64,000 nt of DNA from assembly GCF_025751555.1 (NCBI RefSeq), contig NZ_JAOWLB010000003.1, positions 349,524-413,523 on the forward strand, read 5' to 3'. The position numbers and the translations under genes are program-made. The DNA comes from Ruegeria aquimaris (GTDB lineage Bacteria; Pseudomonadota; Alphaproteobacteria; Rhodobacterales; Rhodobacteraceae). The notes below the pieces were generated by a model. The model was not told the DNA's origin and ran no database searches. It saw only the letters and a program-made list of their open reading frames with translations. Each line of letters opens with the position of its first letter. Position 1 is the stretch's first letter. This document shows positions 53,202 to 62,725 of the stretch, in pieces.

Positions 53202-54904
53202 CACGCCGCCAGTTCGTCGAGGTCGAGCGCGTAGAGATCGCCCGCGCCGTTGCGCGCCTGCACCAAAAGACTGTCATGCTCGGGCAGCAGCGCGTTGATG
53301 TAGAACCGCGCCAGTTTCTCGCGCGCACCGCCCTTGTCGGCCAGCGCCGCGGCCAGGTGGTAATGCGCGCCCAGAACCCGGGCAAAGGCCCGCAGATAGG
53401 GTACCGCCCCGGCAAAGCGTTCAGTCATGTCGCCCTGCCCCACCAGCCATTCGGTGGCCTCGCGCAGGGTTTCGCTGGCCTCCCAGACCGGCCCGGCCAG
53501 TTCCGGCAGTTGCGCGCGGGCGCCTTCGGCATGCGCCTCGATCTCGTCGAGCAGCCGCGACGCCGCCTCGCCCCCATCCATCATCTTGCGCGCGACAAGG
53601 TCCATCGCCTGAATGCCATTGGTGCCTTCGTAAATCGCGGTCACCCGCACATCGCGATAGAATTGCGCGGCCCCCGTTTCCTCGATGAAACCCATGCCGC
53701 CATGCACCTGCACCCCGGTTTCCGAGACCGAGATACCGGTATCGGTGCCGAACGCCTTGGCGATCGGCGTCAGAAAGGCAGCACGCGCCTTCCATTCGGC
53801 AGACCCGGTGGCATTGCCCATGTCGATGGCGACGGCACAGGCCATCAGGATGGCGCGGGCGGCAAAGACATCGGCCTTCATGCTCATCAGCATCCGGCGC
53901 ACATCGGCATGATCGACGATTGTGCCCGAGGCCGACTTGCCCTGCTTGCGCTCCAGCGCATAGGCCAGCGCATGCTGCCAGGCGGCCTCGGCCACGCCGA
54001 CACCCTGCCCGCCAACACCAAGGCGCGCGTTGTTCATCATGGTGAACATGGCCGCCATGCCGCCATGTTCCTCGCCCACCAGCCAGCCGGTTGCACCGTC
54101 ATATTGCATCACGCAGGTGGGAGAGCCGTGCAGGCCCATCTTGTGCTCCAGCGACACCACCTTGAGACTGTTGGCCACGCCCGCATTGCCATTCTCATCC
54201 GGCAGGTTGCGCGGCACCAGGAACAGCGAGATGCCCTTGGTCCCCGGCACGCCATCGGGCAGCCGTGCCAGCACCAGATGGCAGACATTGTCACAGAAAT
54301 CGTTGTCGCCCCAGCTGATGAAGATCTTCTGCCCGGTGACCGCATAGGTGCCATCGCCATTAGGTTCCGCCTTGGAACTCAGCGCGCCCACGTCCGACCC
54401 GGCCTGCGGTTCGGTCAGGTTCATCGTGCCCGACCACTCGCCCGAGATCAGCTTGGGCAGGTAGAGTTCCTTGATCGCGTCGCTGGCATGATGCTCCAGC
54501 GCCTCGATCTGGCCCTGGCTCATCAGCGGCGCCAGTTGCAGCGACAGGCAGGCGCCGCTCATCATCTCGTTCACGGCGGTGGTCACCGTCATGGGCAGGC
54601 CCATGCCGCCATGCTCGGGATTGCCGCTCATGCCGATCCAGCCGCCTTCGGATATCGCCTTCCAGCCATCGGCGAAGCCGGGCGAGGTGCGCAGCACCCC
54701 GTTTTCCAGCCGTGCCGGGTTCAGATCGCCGCCCCGCTGCAAGGGCGCCATCACCTCGTCACACATCCGGCCCGCCTCGGTCAGGATCGCTTCGACAATG
54801 TCCGCGCCCGCCTCGGCAAAGACTTCGGTGGCGCAGACCCGGTCATAGCCCACAACGTGATTGAGCAGGAATGTATAATCGGTTACGGGCGAACGGTACG
54901 GCAT
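53201..54904 (-). CDS. Acyl-CoA dehydrogenase of the DmdC (3-methylmercaptopropionyl-CoA dehydrogenase) type
   Basis: 567 residues, longer than ordinary acyl-CoA dehydrogenases because of the extra N- and C-terminal parts shared by DmdC. N-terminus MPYRSPVTDYTFLLNHVVG is typical; FAD-binding NLTEPQAGSDVG and the catalytic Glu in YEGTNGIQAMDL are seen. DmdC oxidises MMPA-CoA in DMSP demethylation; family members also act on other acyl-CoAs, so the exact substrate is not proven and several paralogues usually exist. Electrons would pass to ETF and the EtfD encoded at 38441. Confidence 0.85.
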   Translation of the reverse strand: MPYRSPVTDYTFLLNHVVGYDRVCATEVFAEAGADIVEAILTEAGRMCDEVMAPLQRGGDLNPARLENGVLRTSPGFADGWKAISEGGWIGMSGNPEHGGMGLPMTVTTAVNEMMSGACLSLQLAPLMSQGQIEALEHHASDAIKELYLPKLISGEWSGTMNLTEPQAGSDVGALSSKAEPNGDGTYAVTGQKIFISWGDNDFCDNVCHLVLARLPDGVPGTKGISLFLVPRNLPDENGNAGVANSLKVVSLEHKMGLHGSPTCVMQYDGATGWLVGEEHGGMAAMFTMMNNARLGVGGQGVGVAEAAWQHALAYALERKQGKSASGTIVDHADVRRMLMSMKADVFAARAILMACAVAIDMGNATGSAEWKARAAFLTPIAKAFGTDTGISVSETGVQVHGGMGFIEETGAAQFYRDVRVTAIYEGTNGIQAMDLVARKMMDGGEAASRLLDEIEAHAEGARAQLPELAGPVWEASETLREATEWLVGQGDMTERFAGAVPYLRAFARVLGAHYHLAAALADKGGAREKLARFYINALLPEHDSLLVQARNGAGDLYALDLDELAA

Positions 54905-55026
54905 GGGATCCCCTCGGTGTTTCGTGTCGGCTTGGCAAGCCGCAGCGGCAACGGTATGTATCAAGGCTTGTCCGATTACCTATCCAGAGCCGTCTGGCAA
55001 GCAACCAAAACGCCGCGTCACCAGCC

Positions 55027-55977
<951 letters not shown>

Positions 55978-55986
55978 GGCGTAGGC

Positions 55987-56033
55987 TGGGGGCCAGCCCC
56001 CAGACCCCCGGAGTATTTCAACCAGAAAGAAGC
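55987..56033 (+). repeat. Dispersed intergenic repeat, copy 4
   Basis: gggggccagccccc hairpin then agacccccggagtatttca and accagaaagaagc, same orientation as copy 3. Between the convergent tsaC and YbaK-family genes. Likely doubles as a terminator. Confidence 0.8.
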
Positions 56034-56041
56034 AGCACGTC

Positions 56042-56572
56042 TCAGTCGAGCCAGACAATCTCGCAGCCGATGCGGTCGAGGAAGGCAAGCAGGTCGCCGC
56101 GCGCCATGGCGATGGTACGGTCGTTGACCAGCGGGTGCATATAGATCACCTCGGCCCGCTGCGCCGCCCTGTCCATGAAGAAGCGCACCCCCTGCGGGAC
56201 GCCAGTGATCATCGCCATCGGGCTGACCGCGCCCGGCCGGATACCGAGGTTCTCCAACAGCCGGTCGGCCGAACCAAAGGACAGGTTACCCACCCCCAGC
56301 GCGCCGCCCAGCGCCTTGAGGTCGATCTCGCGATCCTGCTCCAGCGTCACCAAATAGTTGCGCTTTTTCTTGTCGCGCAGATAGAGGTTCTTGATCCTGA
56401 GCGCATTTTCTCCGGGCAGCCTCAGCTGATCTTCGATCGCCTTCGAGTCCTCCACCGTGCGCAGGGGCGGATGTTCGTAGTAGCGATAGGCCAAGCCCCA
56501 GTCGTCCAGCCGAGCCAGAAGCGCATCAGATGAAAGCGGCAGCGTGTCCTGATAGATCGACGAGGCATCCAT
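56042..56572 (-). CDS. YbaK/ProX-type aminoacyl-tRNA deacylase
   Basis: 176 residues. Free-standing editing domain like those that remove Ala or Cys from mischarged tRNA-Pro. YYEHPPLRTVEDSKAIE, the KNLYLRDKKKRNYLVTL strand with the conserved Lys, FGSADRLLENLGIRPGAVSP and VNDRTIAM fit the ProX/PrdX subgroup. Monocistronic, convergent with tsaC. Confidence 0.9.
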   Translation of the reverse strand: MDASSIYQDTLPLSSDALLARLDDWGLAYRYYEHPPLRTVEDSKAIEDQLRLPGENALRIKNLYLRDKKKRNYLVTLEQDREIDLKALGGALGVGNLSFGSADRLLENLGIRPGAVSPMAMITGVPQGVRFFMDRAAQRAEVIYMHPLVNDRTIAMARGDLLAFLDRIGCEIVWLD

Positions 56573-56632
56573 GCGGGCGGGTCCTTTCTACGGTCGAACG
56601 ACCGGCCCTCCCTATCAGGATCACCGGCAAGT

Positions 56633-57523
56633 TCAACCGCTCCGCCTGCCGGTTTCCAGCCACACCCGCTCCTCCGGCGCCAGCAGCGCGTTAGCCCGGT
56701 CGCCATAGCGCTGCATGTCGGATGCACTCAACCGGCCCTCCCACTTGTTGCCGGTTCCCGTCGAGAAGAAATTGGCAGGCTCGCGAAATACGCTCTGAAA
56801 TCCCGGTTTTTCGGATTGCTTCTTGGCATTGGCCTTCATCGTGGAAAAACTGCCCGCGGCGGCAAGATCGGCAACCGCCTCAGGCGTGACATCAATCCCC
56901 AGGATCCTCGCCAGCCGCCGGATCTGCCCGGGCAGGTCGCGGCTCAGCTCTGCGTAGTGCAAGAAGTGAATATTGGGCAGGTCACGAAACGCCCAGAACG
57001 ACTGGAAATGATGAACGACCGAGGCCAGCGTCAGGTCGTCCGTGCCGGTCGGGGTTGCGGGGAAATCGACAAACCGCGCAAACGCCTCGCTGACCGTTCC
57101 CTCGACCATGTAGGACAGCCAATCGTCCTTCATGTTCAACACATGGTCGCGAAACGAGAAATGCACATCGACCGGGTGCCGGTGAACGACCAGATAGACG
57201 GCGCGCGGATCGTAGGTGATCCCGTCCAGGGGCGTGTGGGTCTTGATGCAGCGCCGGTGCTCCTGCGCCTCCAGGAGCGCGACCTGAGCCACCCTGTCGC
57301 GAAACCCGCAATCAAGCCAGGGCGACACGCTGTTGTTATAGACCGCAGGATCGGCCTGCCCCGTCAGCAGCATGCGCACCAGGGTCTGGGTCCAGGTGGT
57401 GCCGCATTTGGGCGGGGTGCAGACGAATATGTCATCGGCCCGAATTGTGAAATCGGCCCACACGTCGGTGTTGGTGACCGGCCCGACATAGTCGGCCACC
57501 CTCTCTGGCATCATCCGGCCCAT
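56633..57523 (-). CDS. Sulfotransferase family protein
   Basis: 296 residues from the ATG after ggaggggg. The 5'-phosphosulfate loop VCTPPKCGTTWTQTLVRML and the 3'-phosphate motif VHRHPVDVHFSFRDH mark a PAPS-dependent cytosolic sulfotransferase; the general base is likely the His in RCIKTHTPLDG. The C-terminal GNKWEGRLS is close to the GxxGxxK-like motif of the family. Acceptor unknown. Such enzymes in marine bacteria modify small alcohols, phenols or glycans. Confidence 0.9.
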   Translation of the reverse strand: MGRMMPERVADYVGPVTNTDVWADFTIRADDIFVCTPPKCGTTWTQTLVRMLLTGQADPAVYNNSVSPWLDCGFRDRVAQVALLEAQEHRRCIKTHTPLDGITYDPRAVYLVVHRHPVDVHFSFRDHVLNMKDDWLSYMVEGTVSEAFARFVDFPATPTGTDDLTLASVVHHFQSFWAFRDLPNIHFLHYAELSRDLPGQIRRLARILGIDVTPEAVADLAAAGSFSTMKANAKKQSEKPGFQSVFREPANFFSTGTGNKWEGRLSASDMQRYGDRANALLAPEERVWLETGRRSG

Positions 57524-57634
57524 CGCGCTCCCCCTCCGCACGTCGATCCTGCGCGATAGATTACCCCAAGACCGGCCATAAAAACAGCGCGGACTTGACT
57601 CGGCCGCCATACGCGGTTACCTGCCCCCAAACAT

Positions 57635-57709
57635 CCGGAAGCGTCAGACCTTCCGGTCCCTTGATATGTTCAGGGATCGCCCTCCACCAGCGTGTTACGC
57701 CCGTGGAGG
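57635..57709 (+). promoter_or_regulatory. Leader with two hairpins upstream of ffh
   Basis: ccggaag pairs with cttccgg (57635-57656), and cctccac pairs with gtggagg (57681-57709). They lie 71-145 bases before the ffh ATG on a 256-base intergenic stretch and could be part of its 5' untranslated leader or the 3' end of an upstream unit. No SRP RNA consensus is present. Confidence 0.35.
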
Positions 57710-57779
57710 CGATTGTGTATTGAACCATCGCTTCCTACCTTGGGGGCGCGACCGCAACAGGCAAAGGAGCCGGAGAGTC

Positions 57780-59279
57780 ATGTTTGAAAATCTGTCCGAA
57801 CGCCTCTCTGGCGTCTTCGACCGCCTGACCAAGCAGGGCGCGCTGAGCGAGGAAGACGTCAAGACCGCCCTGCGCGAGGTGCGCGTCGCACTGCTCGAAG
57901 CGGACGTCTCGCTGCCGGTGGCGCGTGACTTCGTGCGTGCGGTGCAGGACAAGGCCACCGGCCAGGCCGTGACCAAATCGGTCACGCCGGGCCAACAGGT
58001 GGTCAAGATCGTGCATGACGCTTTGGTCGACGTGCTGCGCGGCGCCGAAGACCCGGGCAAGCTGAAAATCGACAATCCGCCCGCGCCGATCCTGATGGTG
58101 GGTCTCCAGGGCGGCGGCAAGACCACCACCACCGCCAAGCTTGCCAAGCGCCTGAAAGAGCGCGAAGGCAAGAAGGTGCTGATGGCCTCGCTCGACGTCT
58201 ATCGCCCCGCGGCGATGGATCAGCTGGCGGTGCTGGGCGCGCAGATCGGCGTCGATACCCTGCCGATCGTGCCGGGCCAGAAGCCCGTGGATATCGCCAA
58301 GCGCGCGCGTCAGCAGGCGATGATGGGCGGTTATGACGTCTACATGCTCGACACCGCCGGCCGCTTGCACATCGACCAGGTGCTGATGCAAGAGGTCGAG
58401 GATGTCCGCAACGTCGTCACCCCGCGCGAAACCCTGCTGGTGGTCGATGGCCTGACCGGCCAGGTCGCCGTCGAGGTGGCCGAGGAGTTTGACGCCAAGA
58501 TCGGCATTTCGGGCGTGGTGCTGACCCGGATGGACGGCGACGGGCGCGGCGGCGCCGCCCTGTCCATGCGCGCGGTGACCGGCAAGCCGATCCGCTTTGT
58601 CGGCCTCGGCGAGAAGATGGACGCGCTCGAAACCTTCGAGCCCGAGCGTATCGCCGGCCGCATCCTGGGCATGGGCGATATCGTGGCCCTGGTCGAAAAG
58701 GCCCAGGACACCATCGAGATGGAACAGGCCGAGCGCATGATGAAGCGCATGGCCAAGGGTCAGTTCAACATGAACGACCTCAAGATGCAGCTGGAGCAGA
58801 TGATCCAGATGGGCGGCATGCAGGGCATGATGGGCATGCTGCCGGGCATGGGCAAGATGGCCAAGCAGATGGATGCCGCCGGTCTCGACGACCGTGTCCT
58901 GAAACAGCAGATCGCGCTGATCCAGTCGATGACCAAGAAGGAACGCGCCAACCCCGCCCTGCTCCAGGCCAGCCGCAAGAAGCGGATCGCCGCCGGCTCG
59001 GGTATGGAGGTTTCCGACCTCAACAAGCTTCTGAAGATGCACCGCCAGATGGCGGACATGATGAAGAAGATGGGCAAGATGGGTAAGGGCGGCATGCTGA
59101 AACAGGCCATGAAAGGCATGTTTGGCAAGGGTGGTCCCTCGCCCGAAGAGATGGCTGCGGGCATGGACCCCAAGGCGCTCGAAGCCGCCGCCAAGGCGAT
59201 GGGTGGCAAGGGGGGCCTGCCGGGTCTGGGCGGCATGGGCCTGCCGCCAGGCCTCAGCGGCTTCGGCAAGAAGAAGTGA
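57780..59279 (+). CDS. ffh: Signal recognition particle protein Ffh (SRP54)
   Basis: 499 residues. GTPase that targets nascent membrane proteins with SRP RNA. N domain then G domain with GLQGGGKTTTTAKLA, DTAGR, TRMDGDGRGGAALS, and a Met-rich M domain (about 300-499) with runs of Met, Gly and Lys. ATG preceded by aaaggagccgg. The GNAT array begins two bases after the stop. Confidence 0.97.
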   Translation: MFENLSERLSGVFDRLTKQGALSEEDVKTALREVRVALLEADVSLPVARDFVRAVQDKATGQAVTKSVTPGQQVVKIVHDALVDVLRGAEDPGKLKIDNPPAPILMVGLQGGGKTTTTAKLAKRLKEREGKKVLMASLDVYRPAAMDQLAVLGAQIGVDTLPIVPGQKPVDIAKRARQQAMMGGYDVYMLDTAGRLHIDQVLMQEVEDVRNVVTPRETLLVVDGLTGQVAVEVAEEFDAKIGISGVVLTRMDGDGRGGAALSMRAVTGKPIRFVGLGEKMDALETFEPERIAGRILGMGDIVALVEKAQDTIEMEQAERMMKRMAKGQFNMNDLKMQLEQMIQMGGMQGMMGMLPGMGKMAKQMDAAGLDDRVLKQQIALIQSMTKKERANPALLQASRKKRIAAGSGMEVSDLNKLLKMHRQMADMMKKMGKMGKGGMLKQAMKGMFGKGGPSPEEMAAGMDPKALEAAAKAMGGKGGLPGLGGMGLPPGLSGFGKKK

Positions 59280-59280
59280 C

Positions 59281-59823
59281 GTGACCCCGATCCCCACCAT
59301 ATCGACCCCGCGCCTGACGCTGCGCGCGCCCGAACTCCGGGATTACCCGGCGTTTGCCGCGTTCTACGCGTCGGACCGGTCGCGCTTTGTCGGCGGACCG
59401 GCCACGGGCGAACAGGCCTGGCGGTTTCTGGCGGTGGAACTGGGGCACTGGCCCCTGCGCGGCTATGGCCGCTGGGCGGTCGAGGAAACGGAAACCGGCA
59501 AGCTGGCGGGCATCGTGGGCCTCTGGAACCCCGAAGGCTGGCCCGAGCCAGAAATCGGCTGGGACCTGATGAACGGGTTCGAGGGCAAGGGATACGCGAC
59601 CGAGGCCGCAGGTGCGGCCCGCGACTATGCCTATGGCGTGCTGGGCTGGCAAACCGCGATCAGCCTGGTGGCCATCGGCAACGATGCCTCGGCCCGCGTC
59701 GCCCAGCGCCTGGGCGCGACCCCGGATGGCATGTTCCGGCACGAACGCTTTGGCCAGTTGGAAATCTGGCGCCACCCGGCCCCCTCCGAACTCTCGGACG
59801 GCGGCATGGAGGCCTATGCATGA
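59281..59823 (+). CDS. GNAT acetyltransferase, array member 1
   Basis: 180 residues from a GTG almost touching the ffh stop. RimJ/RimL-type GNAT: N-terminal ISTPRLTLRAPELRDYPAF, then GHWPLRGYGRWAVEE, acetyl-CoA pyrophosphate loop FEGKGYATEA and C-terminal ASARVAQRLGATPDG. The DRSRFVGGP element is shared with member 4. First of five consecutive paralogues that overlap by ATGA. Acceptor unknown; may be a protein N-terminus or small molecule. Confidence 0.88.
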   Translation: MTPIPTISTPRLTLRAPELRDYPAFAAFYASDRSRFVGGPATGEQAWRFLAVELGHWPLRGYGRWAVEETETGKLAGIVGLWNPEGWPEPEIGWDLMNGFEGKGYATEAAGAARDYAYGVLGWQTAISLVAIGNDASARVAQRLGATPDGMFRHERFGQLEIWRHPAPSELSDGGMEAYA

Positions 59824-60362
59824 CCACCCTCACCCTCGATATCCCCGTCCTGAAGACCGACCGCCTGATCCTGCGCGCACCCGAAGCACGCGATTTCGAA
59901 AATGTCGCGACCTTCTTTGCCGATGGTGAACGCAGCTGGGGCTTTGGCGGCCCCCTGTCGCGCAATGAAGCCTGGCGCTGGTTCGCCAGCCTGATCGGCC
60001 ATTGGGCGCTGCATGGCTATGGCTTCTGGATGGTCGATACCCAAGCGGGCGAACCCGTGGGCTTTGTCGGCCTCTGGAGCCCCGAGGGCTGGCCCGAGCC
60101 GGAACTGGGCTGGGTGATGTATGCCGGGACCGAGGGCAAGGGCTATGCCCGTGAGGCCGCCGAAGAGGCGCGCCGCTATGCCTATGCGGTGCTGGGTTTC
60201 GAGACCCTCAGCTCGAACATCTTTCCGGGCAATGCCCGCTCGGTCGCGCTGGCTGAACGCATGGGCGCGCGGTACGAACGCAGCTTCGAGAATGTCAGCC
60301 ATGGCACCGAGATGGTCTATCGCCATCCCGGCCCCGACGATCTGTCAGCGGGGGCGGCATGA
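59820..60362 (+). CDS. GNAT acetyltransferase, array member 2
   Basis: 180 residues; start overlaps the previous stop (ATGA). Same plan: LKTDRLILRAPEARDFENV, GHWALHGYGFWMVD, TEGKGYAREA acetyl-CoA loop, NARSVALAERMGARYE. The usual GGP stretch is present (WGFGGPLSRNEAW). Distinct enough from its neighbours (perhaps half identical by eye) to be an old duplicate rather than a recent copy. Confidence 0.88.
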   Translation: MTTLTLDIPVLKTDRLILRAPEARDFENVATFFADGERSWGFGGPLSRNEAWRWFASLIGHWALHGYGFWMVDTQAGEPVGFVGLWSPEGWPEPELGWVMYAGTEGKGYAREAAEEARRYAYAVLGFETLSSNIFPGNARSVALAERMGARYERSFENVSHGTEMVYRHPGPDDLSAGAA

Positions 60363-60868
60363 GCATCCCAACCCTGCATACCGATCGACTGACGCTGCGC
60401 GCGCCAAAGCTCAAGGATTTCGAGCATTGGGCCGCCTTCTTTGCCTCCCCCCGCGCGGTGCATGAGCGCGGCATCATGAACCGCGCCGCCGCCTGGCGCG
60501 TCTGGGCCTCGGACGTCGGCATCTGGACCCTGCGCGGCTATGGTCCCTTCGGCGTCGAGCGGCGCGACACCGGCGCCTATGTGGGCGAGGTAGGCATCTA
60601 CGAACCCGACGGCTATCCTGGCCCGGAACTCGGTTGGTTCGTGATCCCCGACGCCGAGGGCAAGGGCTACGCCGCCGAGGCGGCGCGCGCGGTGATGATC
60701 TGGGCGCGGCGCAATTTTGGCTGGGACCACCTGACCAATATCATCGACCCGGCCAATGCGCGCTCCATCGCGCTAGGCCTGCGGCTGGGCGGGGTGATCG
60801 ACCCCGACGGCATCGGCGAAGACCCGGCCGATGTGGTGATCGCGCACGATCTGCGGGGGTTGGTATGA
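60359..60868 (+). CDS. GNAT acetyltransferase, array member 3
   Basis: 169 residues, ATGA overlap at its start and end. LHTDRLTLRAPKLKDFEHW, WTLRGYGPFGVERRD, AEGKGYAAEA, NARSIALGLRLGGVIDPD. It is the most divergent member: the GGP motif is replaced by RGIMNRAAAW and the C-terminus is short. Possibly a different acceptor. Confidence 0.87.
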   Translation: MSIPTLHTDRLTLRAPKLKDFEHWAAFFASPRAVHERGIMNRAAAWRVWASDVGIWTLRGYGPFGVERRDTGAYVGEVGIYEPDGYPGPELGWFVIPDAEGKGYAAEAARAVMIWARRNFGWDHLTNIIDPANARSIALGLRLGGVIDPDGIGEDPADVVIAHDLRGLV

Positions 60869-61383
60869 CCCTCTCCATTCCCGTGATCGAAACCGAAAAC
60901 CTGATCCTGCGCGGCCCCCGCGAAAGCGATTTCGAGGCATTCGCCGCCTTTGGCGCCTCGGACCGGTCACGCTTTGTCGGCGGCCCCTTCCCCCGCTTCC
61001 GCAGCTGGGGCGGGTTCCTGGCCACCTATGGTCACTGGGCACTGCGCGGCTATGGCATGTGGATGGTCGAAGATCGCGCCACCGCCGCCACCGCCGGGCG
61101 TATCGGCTTCATCTTCAACGATGGTTGGGACGAGCCGGAACTGGGCTGGCACATCTTCGACGGGTTCGAAGGTAAGGGTTACGCATTCGAAGCCTCCAGC
61201 GCGGCCCGGACATATGGGGCGCAGCACTTCGGTCTCGACGCGGTGATCTCTTATATCGACCCCGTAAACACCCGTTCGCTGCGGTTGGCCGAGCGGCTGG
61301 GCGCGCAATACGAGCGCGATGGAGAGGTCGTGGGTCACCCCTGTCAGGTCTGGCGTCACCCGCACCAGAAGGAGGCCGCATGA
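60865..61383 (+). CDS. GNAT acetyltransferase, array member 4
   Basis: 172 residues from the ATG overlapping the previous stop. IETENLILRGPRESDFEAF, SDRSRFVGGPFPRF, GHWALRGYGMWMVED, FEGKGYAFEA, NTRSLRLAERLGAQYE. Closest to member 1 in its first half. Overlaps member 5 by ATGA. Confidence 0.88.
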   Translation: MTLSIPVIETENLILRGPRESDFEAFAAFGASDRSRFVGGPFPRFRSWGGFLATYGHWALRGYGMWMVEDRATAATAGRIGFIFNDGWDEPELGWHIFDGFEGKGYAFEASSAARTYGAQHFGLDAVISYIDPVNTRSLRLAERLGAQYERDGEVVGHPCQVWRHPHQKEAA

Positions 61384-61982
61384 CCCACACCATCCCCGTC
61401 ATCGAAACCCGGCGCCTGACCCTGCGCGGCCCCGAGCCCGAGGATTATCCGAACTTCAAGGCCACCTTCACCAGCTACCGCGCCCGGTTCATGGGTGGCC
61501 CGCTGAACCCCTACGAGGCATGGATGCTCTATGCCGCCGAGATCGGTCATTGGCAGATCCGCGGCTATGGCATGTGGATGATCCACGACAAGGCCACCGA
61601 CAAGACCCTTGGCATGACCGGCGGCTGGAAACCCGCAGGCTGGCCCGAGGCCGAGATCGCCTGGGTGATCTGGCCCGATGCGGCCGGAAAAGGCTATGCG
61701 CTCGAGGCCACCCATGCCGCCCGCAAACATTTCTACCGCCATCTCGGCTGGGAAACCGCCGTCAGCTATATCGACCCCAAGAACCTCGACTCGATCCGCC
61801 TGGCCGAGCGACTGGGGGCCAAGAAGGACCCCGAAGCGCCGACCATCGACGGCAACGACGCGGTCTATCGCCACCCCTCGCCCGCCAAGCTGGAGGGCAC
61901 CCAGTTGGCGCATGGCATCGACATGGAAATCGCGCATTACGCCGACCCGCTGTTCAAACCGAAAGGATGGGCCATTGACTGA
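61380..61982 (+). CDS. GNAT acetyltransferase, array member 5
   Basis: 200 residues, the longest of the five because of a C-terminal extension of about 30 residues. IETRRLTLRGPEPEDYPNF, YRARFMGGPLNPYEAW, GHWQIRGYGMWMIHD, AAGKGYALEA, NLDSIRLAERLGAKKD. Its stop lies eight bases inside the next gene, chorismate mutase, so the array and the mutase form one coupled transcript. Confidence 0.88.
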   Translation: MTHTIPVIETRRLTLRGPEPEDYPNFKATFTSYRARFMGGPLNPYEAWMLYAAEIGHWQIRGYGMWMIHDKATDKTLGMTGGWKPAGWPEAEIAWVIWPDAAGKGYALEATHAARKHFYRHLGWETAVSYIDPKNLDSIRLAERLGAKKDPEAPTIDGNDAVYRHPSPAKLEGTQLAHGIDMEIAHYADPLFKPKGWAID

Positions 61983-62283
61983 CCACATGCCTGATCCCGT
62001 GGCCCGCGCCGCCGAACTGCTGAAAGGCCACCGCGCCAGCATCGACCGGCTGGACGCGATCCTTGTCTACACCCTGGGCGAGCGGTTCAAACACACCCAG
62101 GCCGTGGGCAAGCTCAAGGCCGAACACGACCTTCCCCCGTCCGATCCGGTGCGCGAGGCGCACCAGATCGCGCGGCTCGAAGACCTGGCGAAAGAGGCCG
62201 ATCTGGACCCCGATTTCGCCAAGGCTTTCCTGAATTTCATCATTCAGGAAGTCATCCGACACCACAAGAAACACCAGGAATAA
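61975..62283 (+). CDS. Chorismate mutase (AroQ type)
   Basis: 102 residues if started at the TTG at 61975, which has aaagga seven bases upstream; the ATG at 61987 is an alternative. All-helical AroQ domain: RASIDRLDAILVYTLGERFK with the active-site Arg, AVGKLKAEHDLPPSDPVREAHQ, and EVIRHH at the end. Converts chorismate to prephenate for Phe and Tyr. Unlinked to other aromatic genes in the window. Confidence 0.9.
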   Translation: MTDHMPDPVARAAELLKGHRASIDRLDAILVYTLGERFKHTQAVGKLKAEHDLPPSDPVREAHQIARLEDLAKEADLDPDFAKAFLNFIIQEVIRHHKKHQE

Positions 62284-62309
62284 CCGGATAGACCCCGGTC
62301 AACACGAAA

Positions 62310-62326
62310 CACGCCCCCCGGGCGTG
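62310..62326 (+). other. Hairpin in the rpsP leader
   Basis: Seven-base stem cacgccc / gggcgtg with ccc loop, 24 bases before the rpsP start. May be a chorismate mutase 3' hairpin or leader control for rpsP. No T run. Confidence 0.4.
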
Positions 62327-62349
62327 ATGCCAATCAAAGGAGAAACCCA

Positions 62350-62712
62350 ATGGCAATGAAAATCCGTCTGGCCCGTGGCGGCTCGAAAAAGCGTCCCTTC
62401 TACCGCATCGTGGCCGCAGACAGCCGCATGCCGCGCGACGGCCGCTTCCTTGAAAAGCTGGGCACCTATAACCCGCTGCTCCCGAAAGACAGCGAAGAGC
62501 GCGTGAAAATGGACGTCGAACGCATCCAGTACTGGCTGGGTCAGGGCGCCCAGGCGACCGACCGCGTCGCCCGCATGCTCGAAGCCGCAGGCGTCGTTGC
62601 CAAGACCGAGCGTTCGAACCCCGAGAAAGCCGTCCCCGGCAAGAAGGCCCAGGAACGCGCCAAGGAAAAGGCCGACAAGGCCGCAGCAGCCGCTGACGCA
62701 GGCGAAGAATAA
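62350..62712 (+). CDS. rpsP: 30S ribosomal protein S16
   Basis: 120 residues. [20 protein letters not shown] is the S16 signature, with [18 protein letters not shown] following. The C-terminal 40 residues are an Ala/Lys/Glu-rich extension seen in alphaproteobacterial S16. Strong aaaggag site. Starts the usual rpsP-rimM(-trmD) cluster, here with bluB inserted between rpsP and rimM. Confidence 0.97.
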   Translation: MAMKIRLARGGSKKRPFYRIVAADSRMPRDGRFLEKLGTYNPLLPKDSEERVKMDVERIQYWLGQGAQATDRVARMLEAAGVVAKTERSNPEKAVPGKKAQERAKEKADKAAAAADAGEE

Positions 62713-62725
62713 GCAGGGCGCAGGC

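Noticed and set aside
57630..57760. Possible 4.5S SRP RNA gene just upstream of ffh
   Set aside because: Hairpins are present, but the conserved GGAAGGAAGCA loop sequence of SRP RNA is missing.
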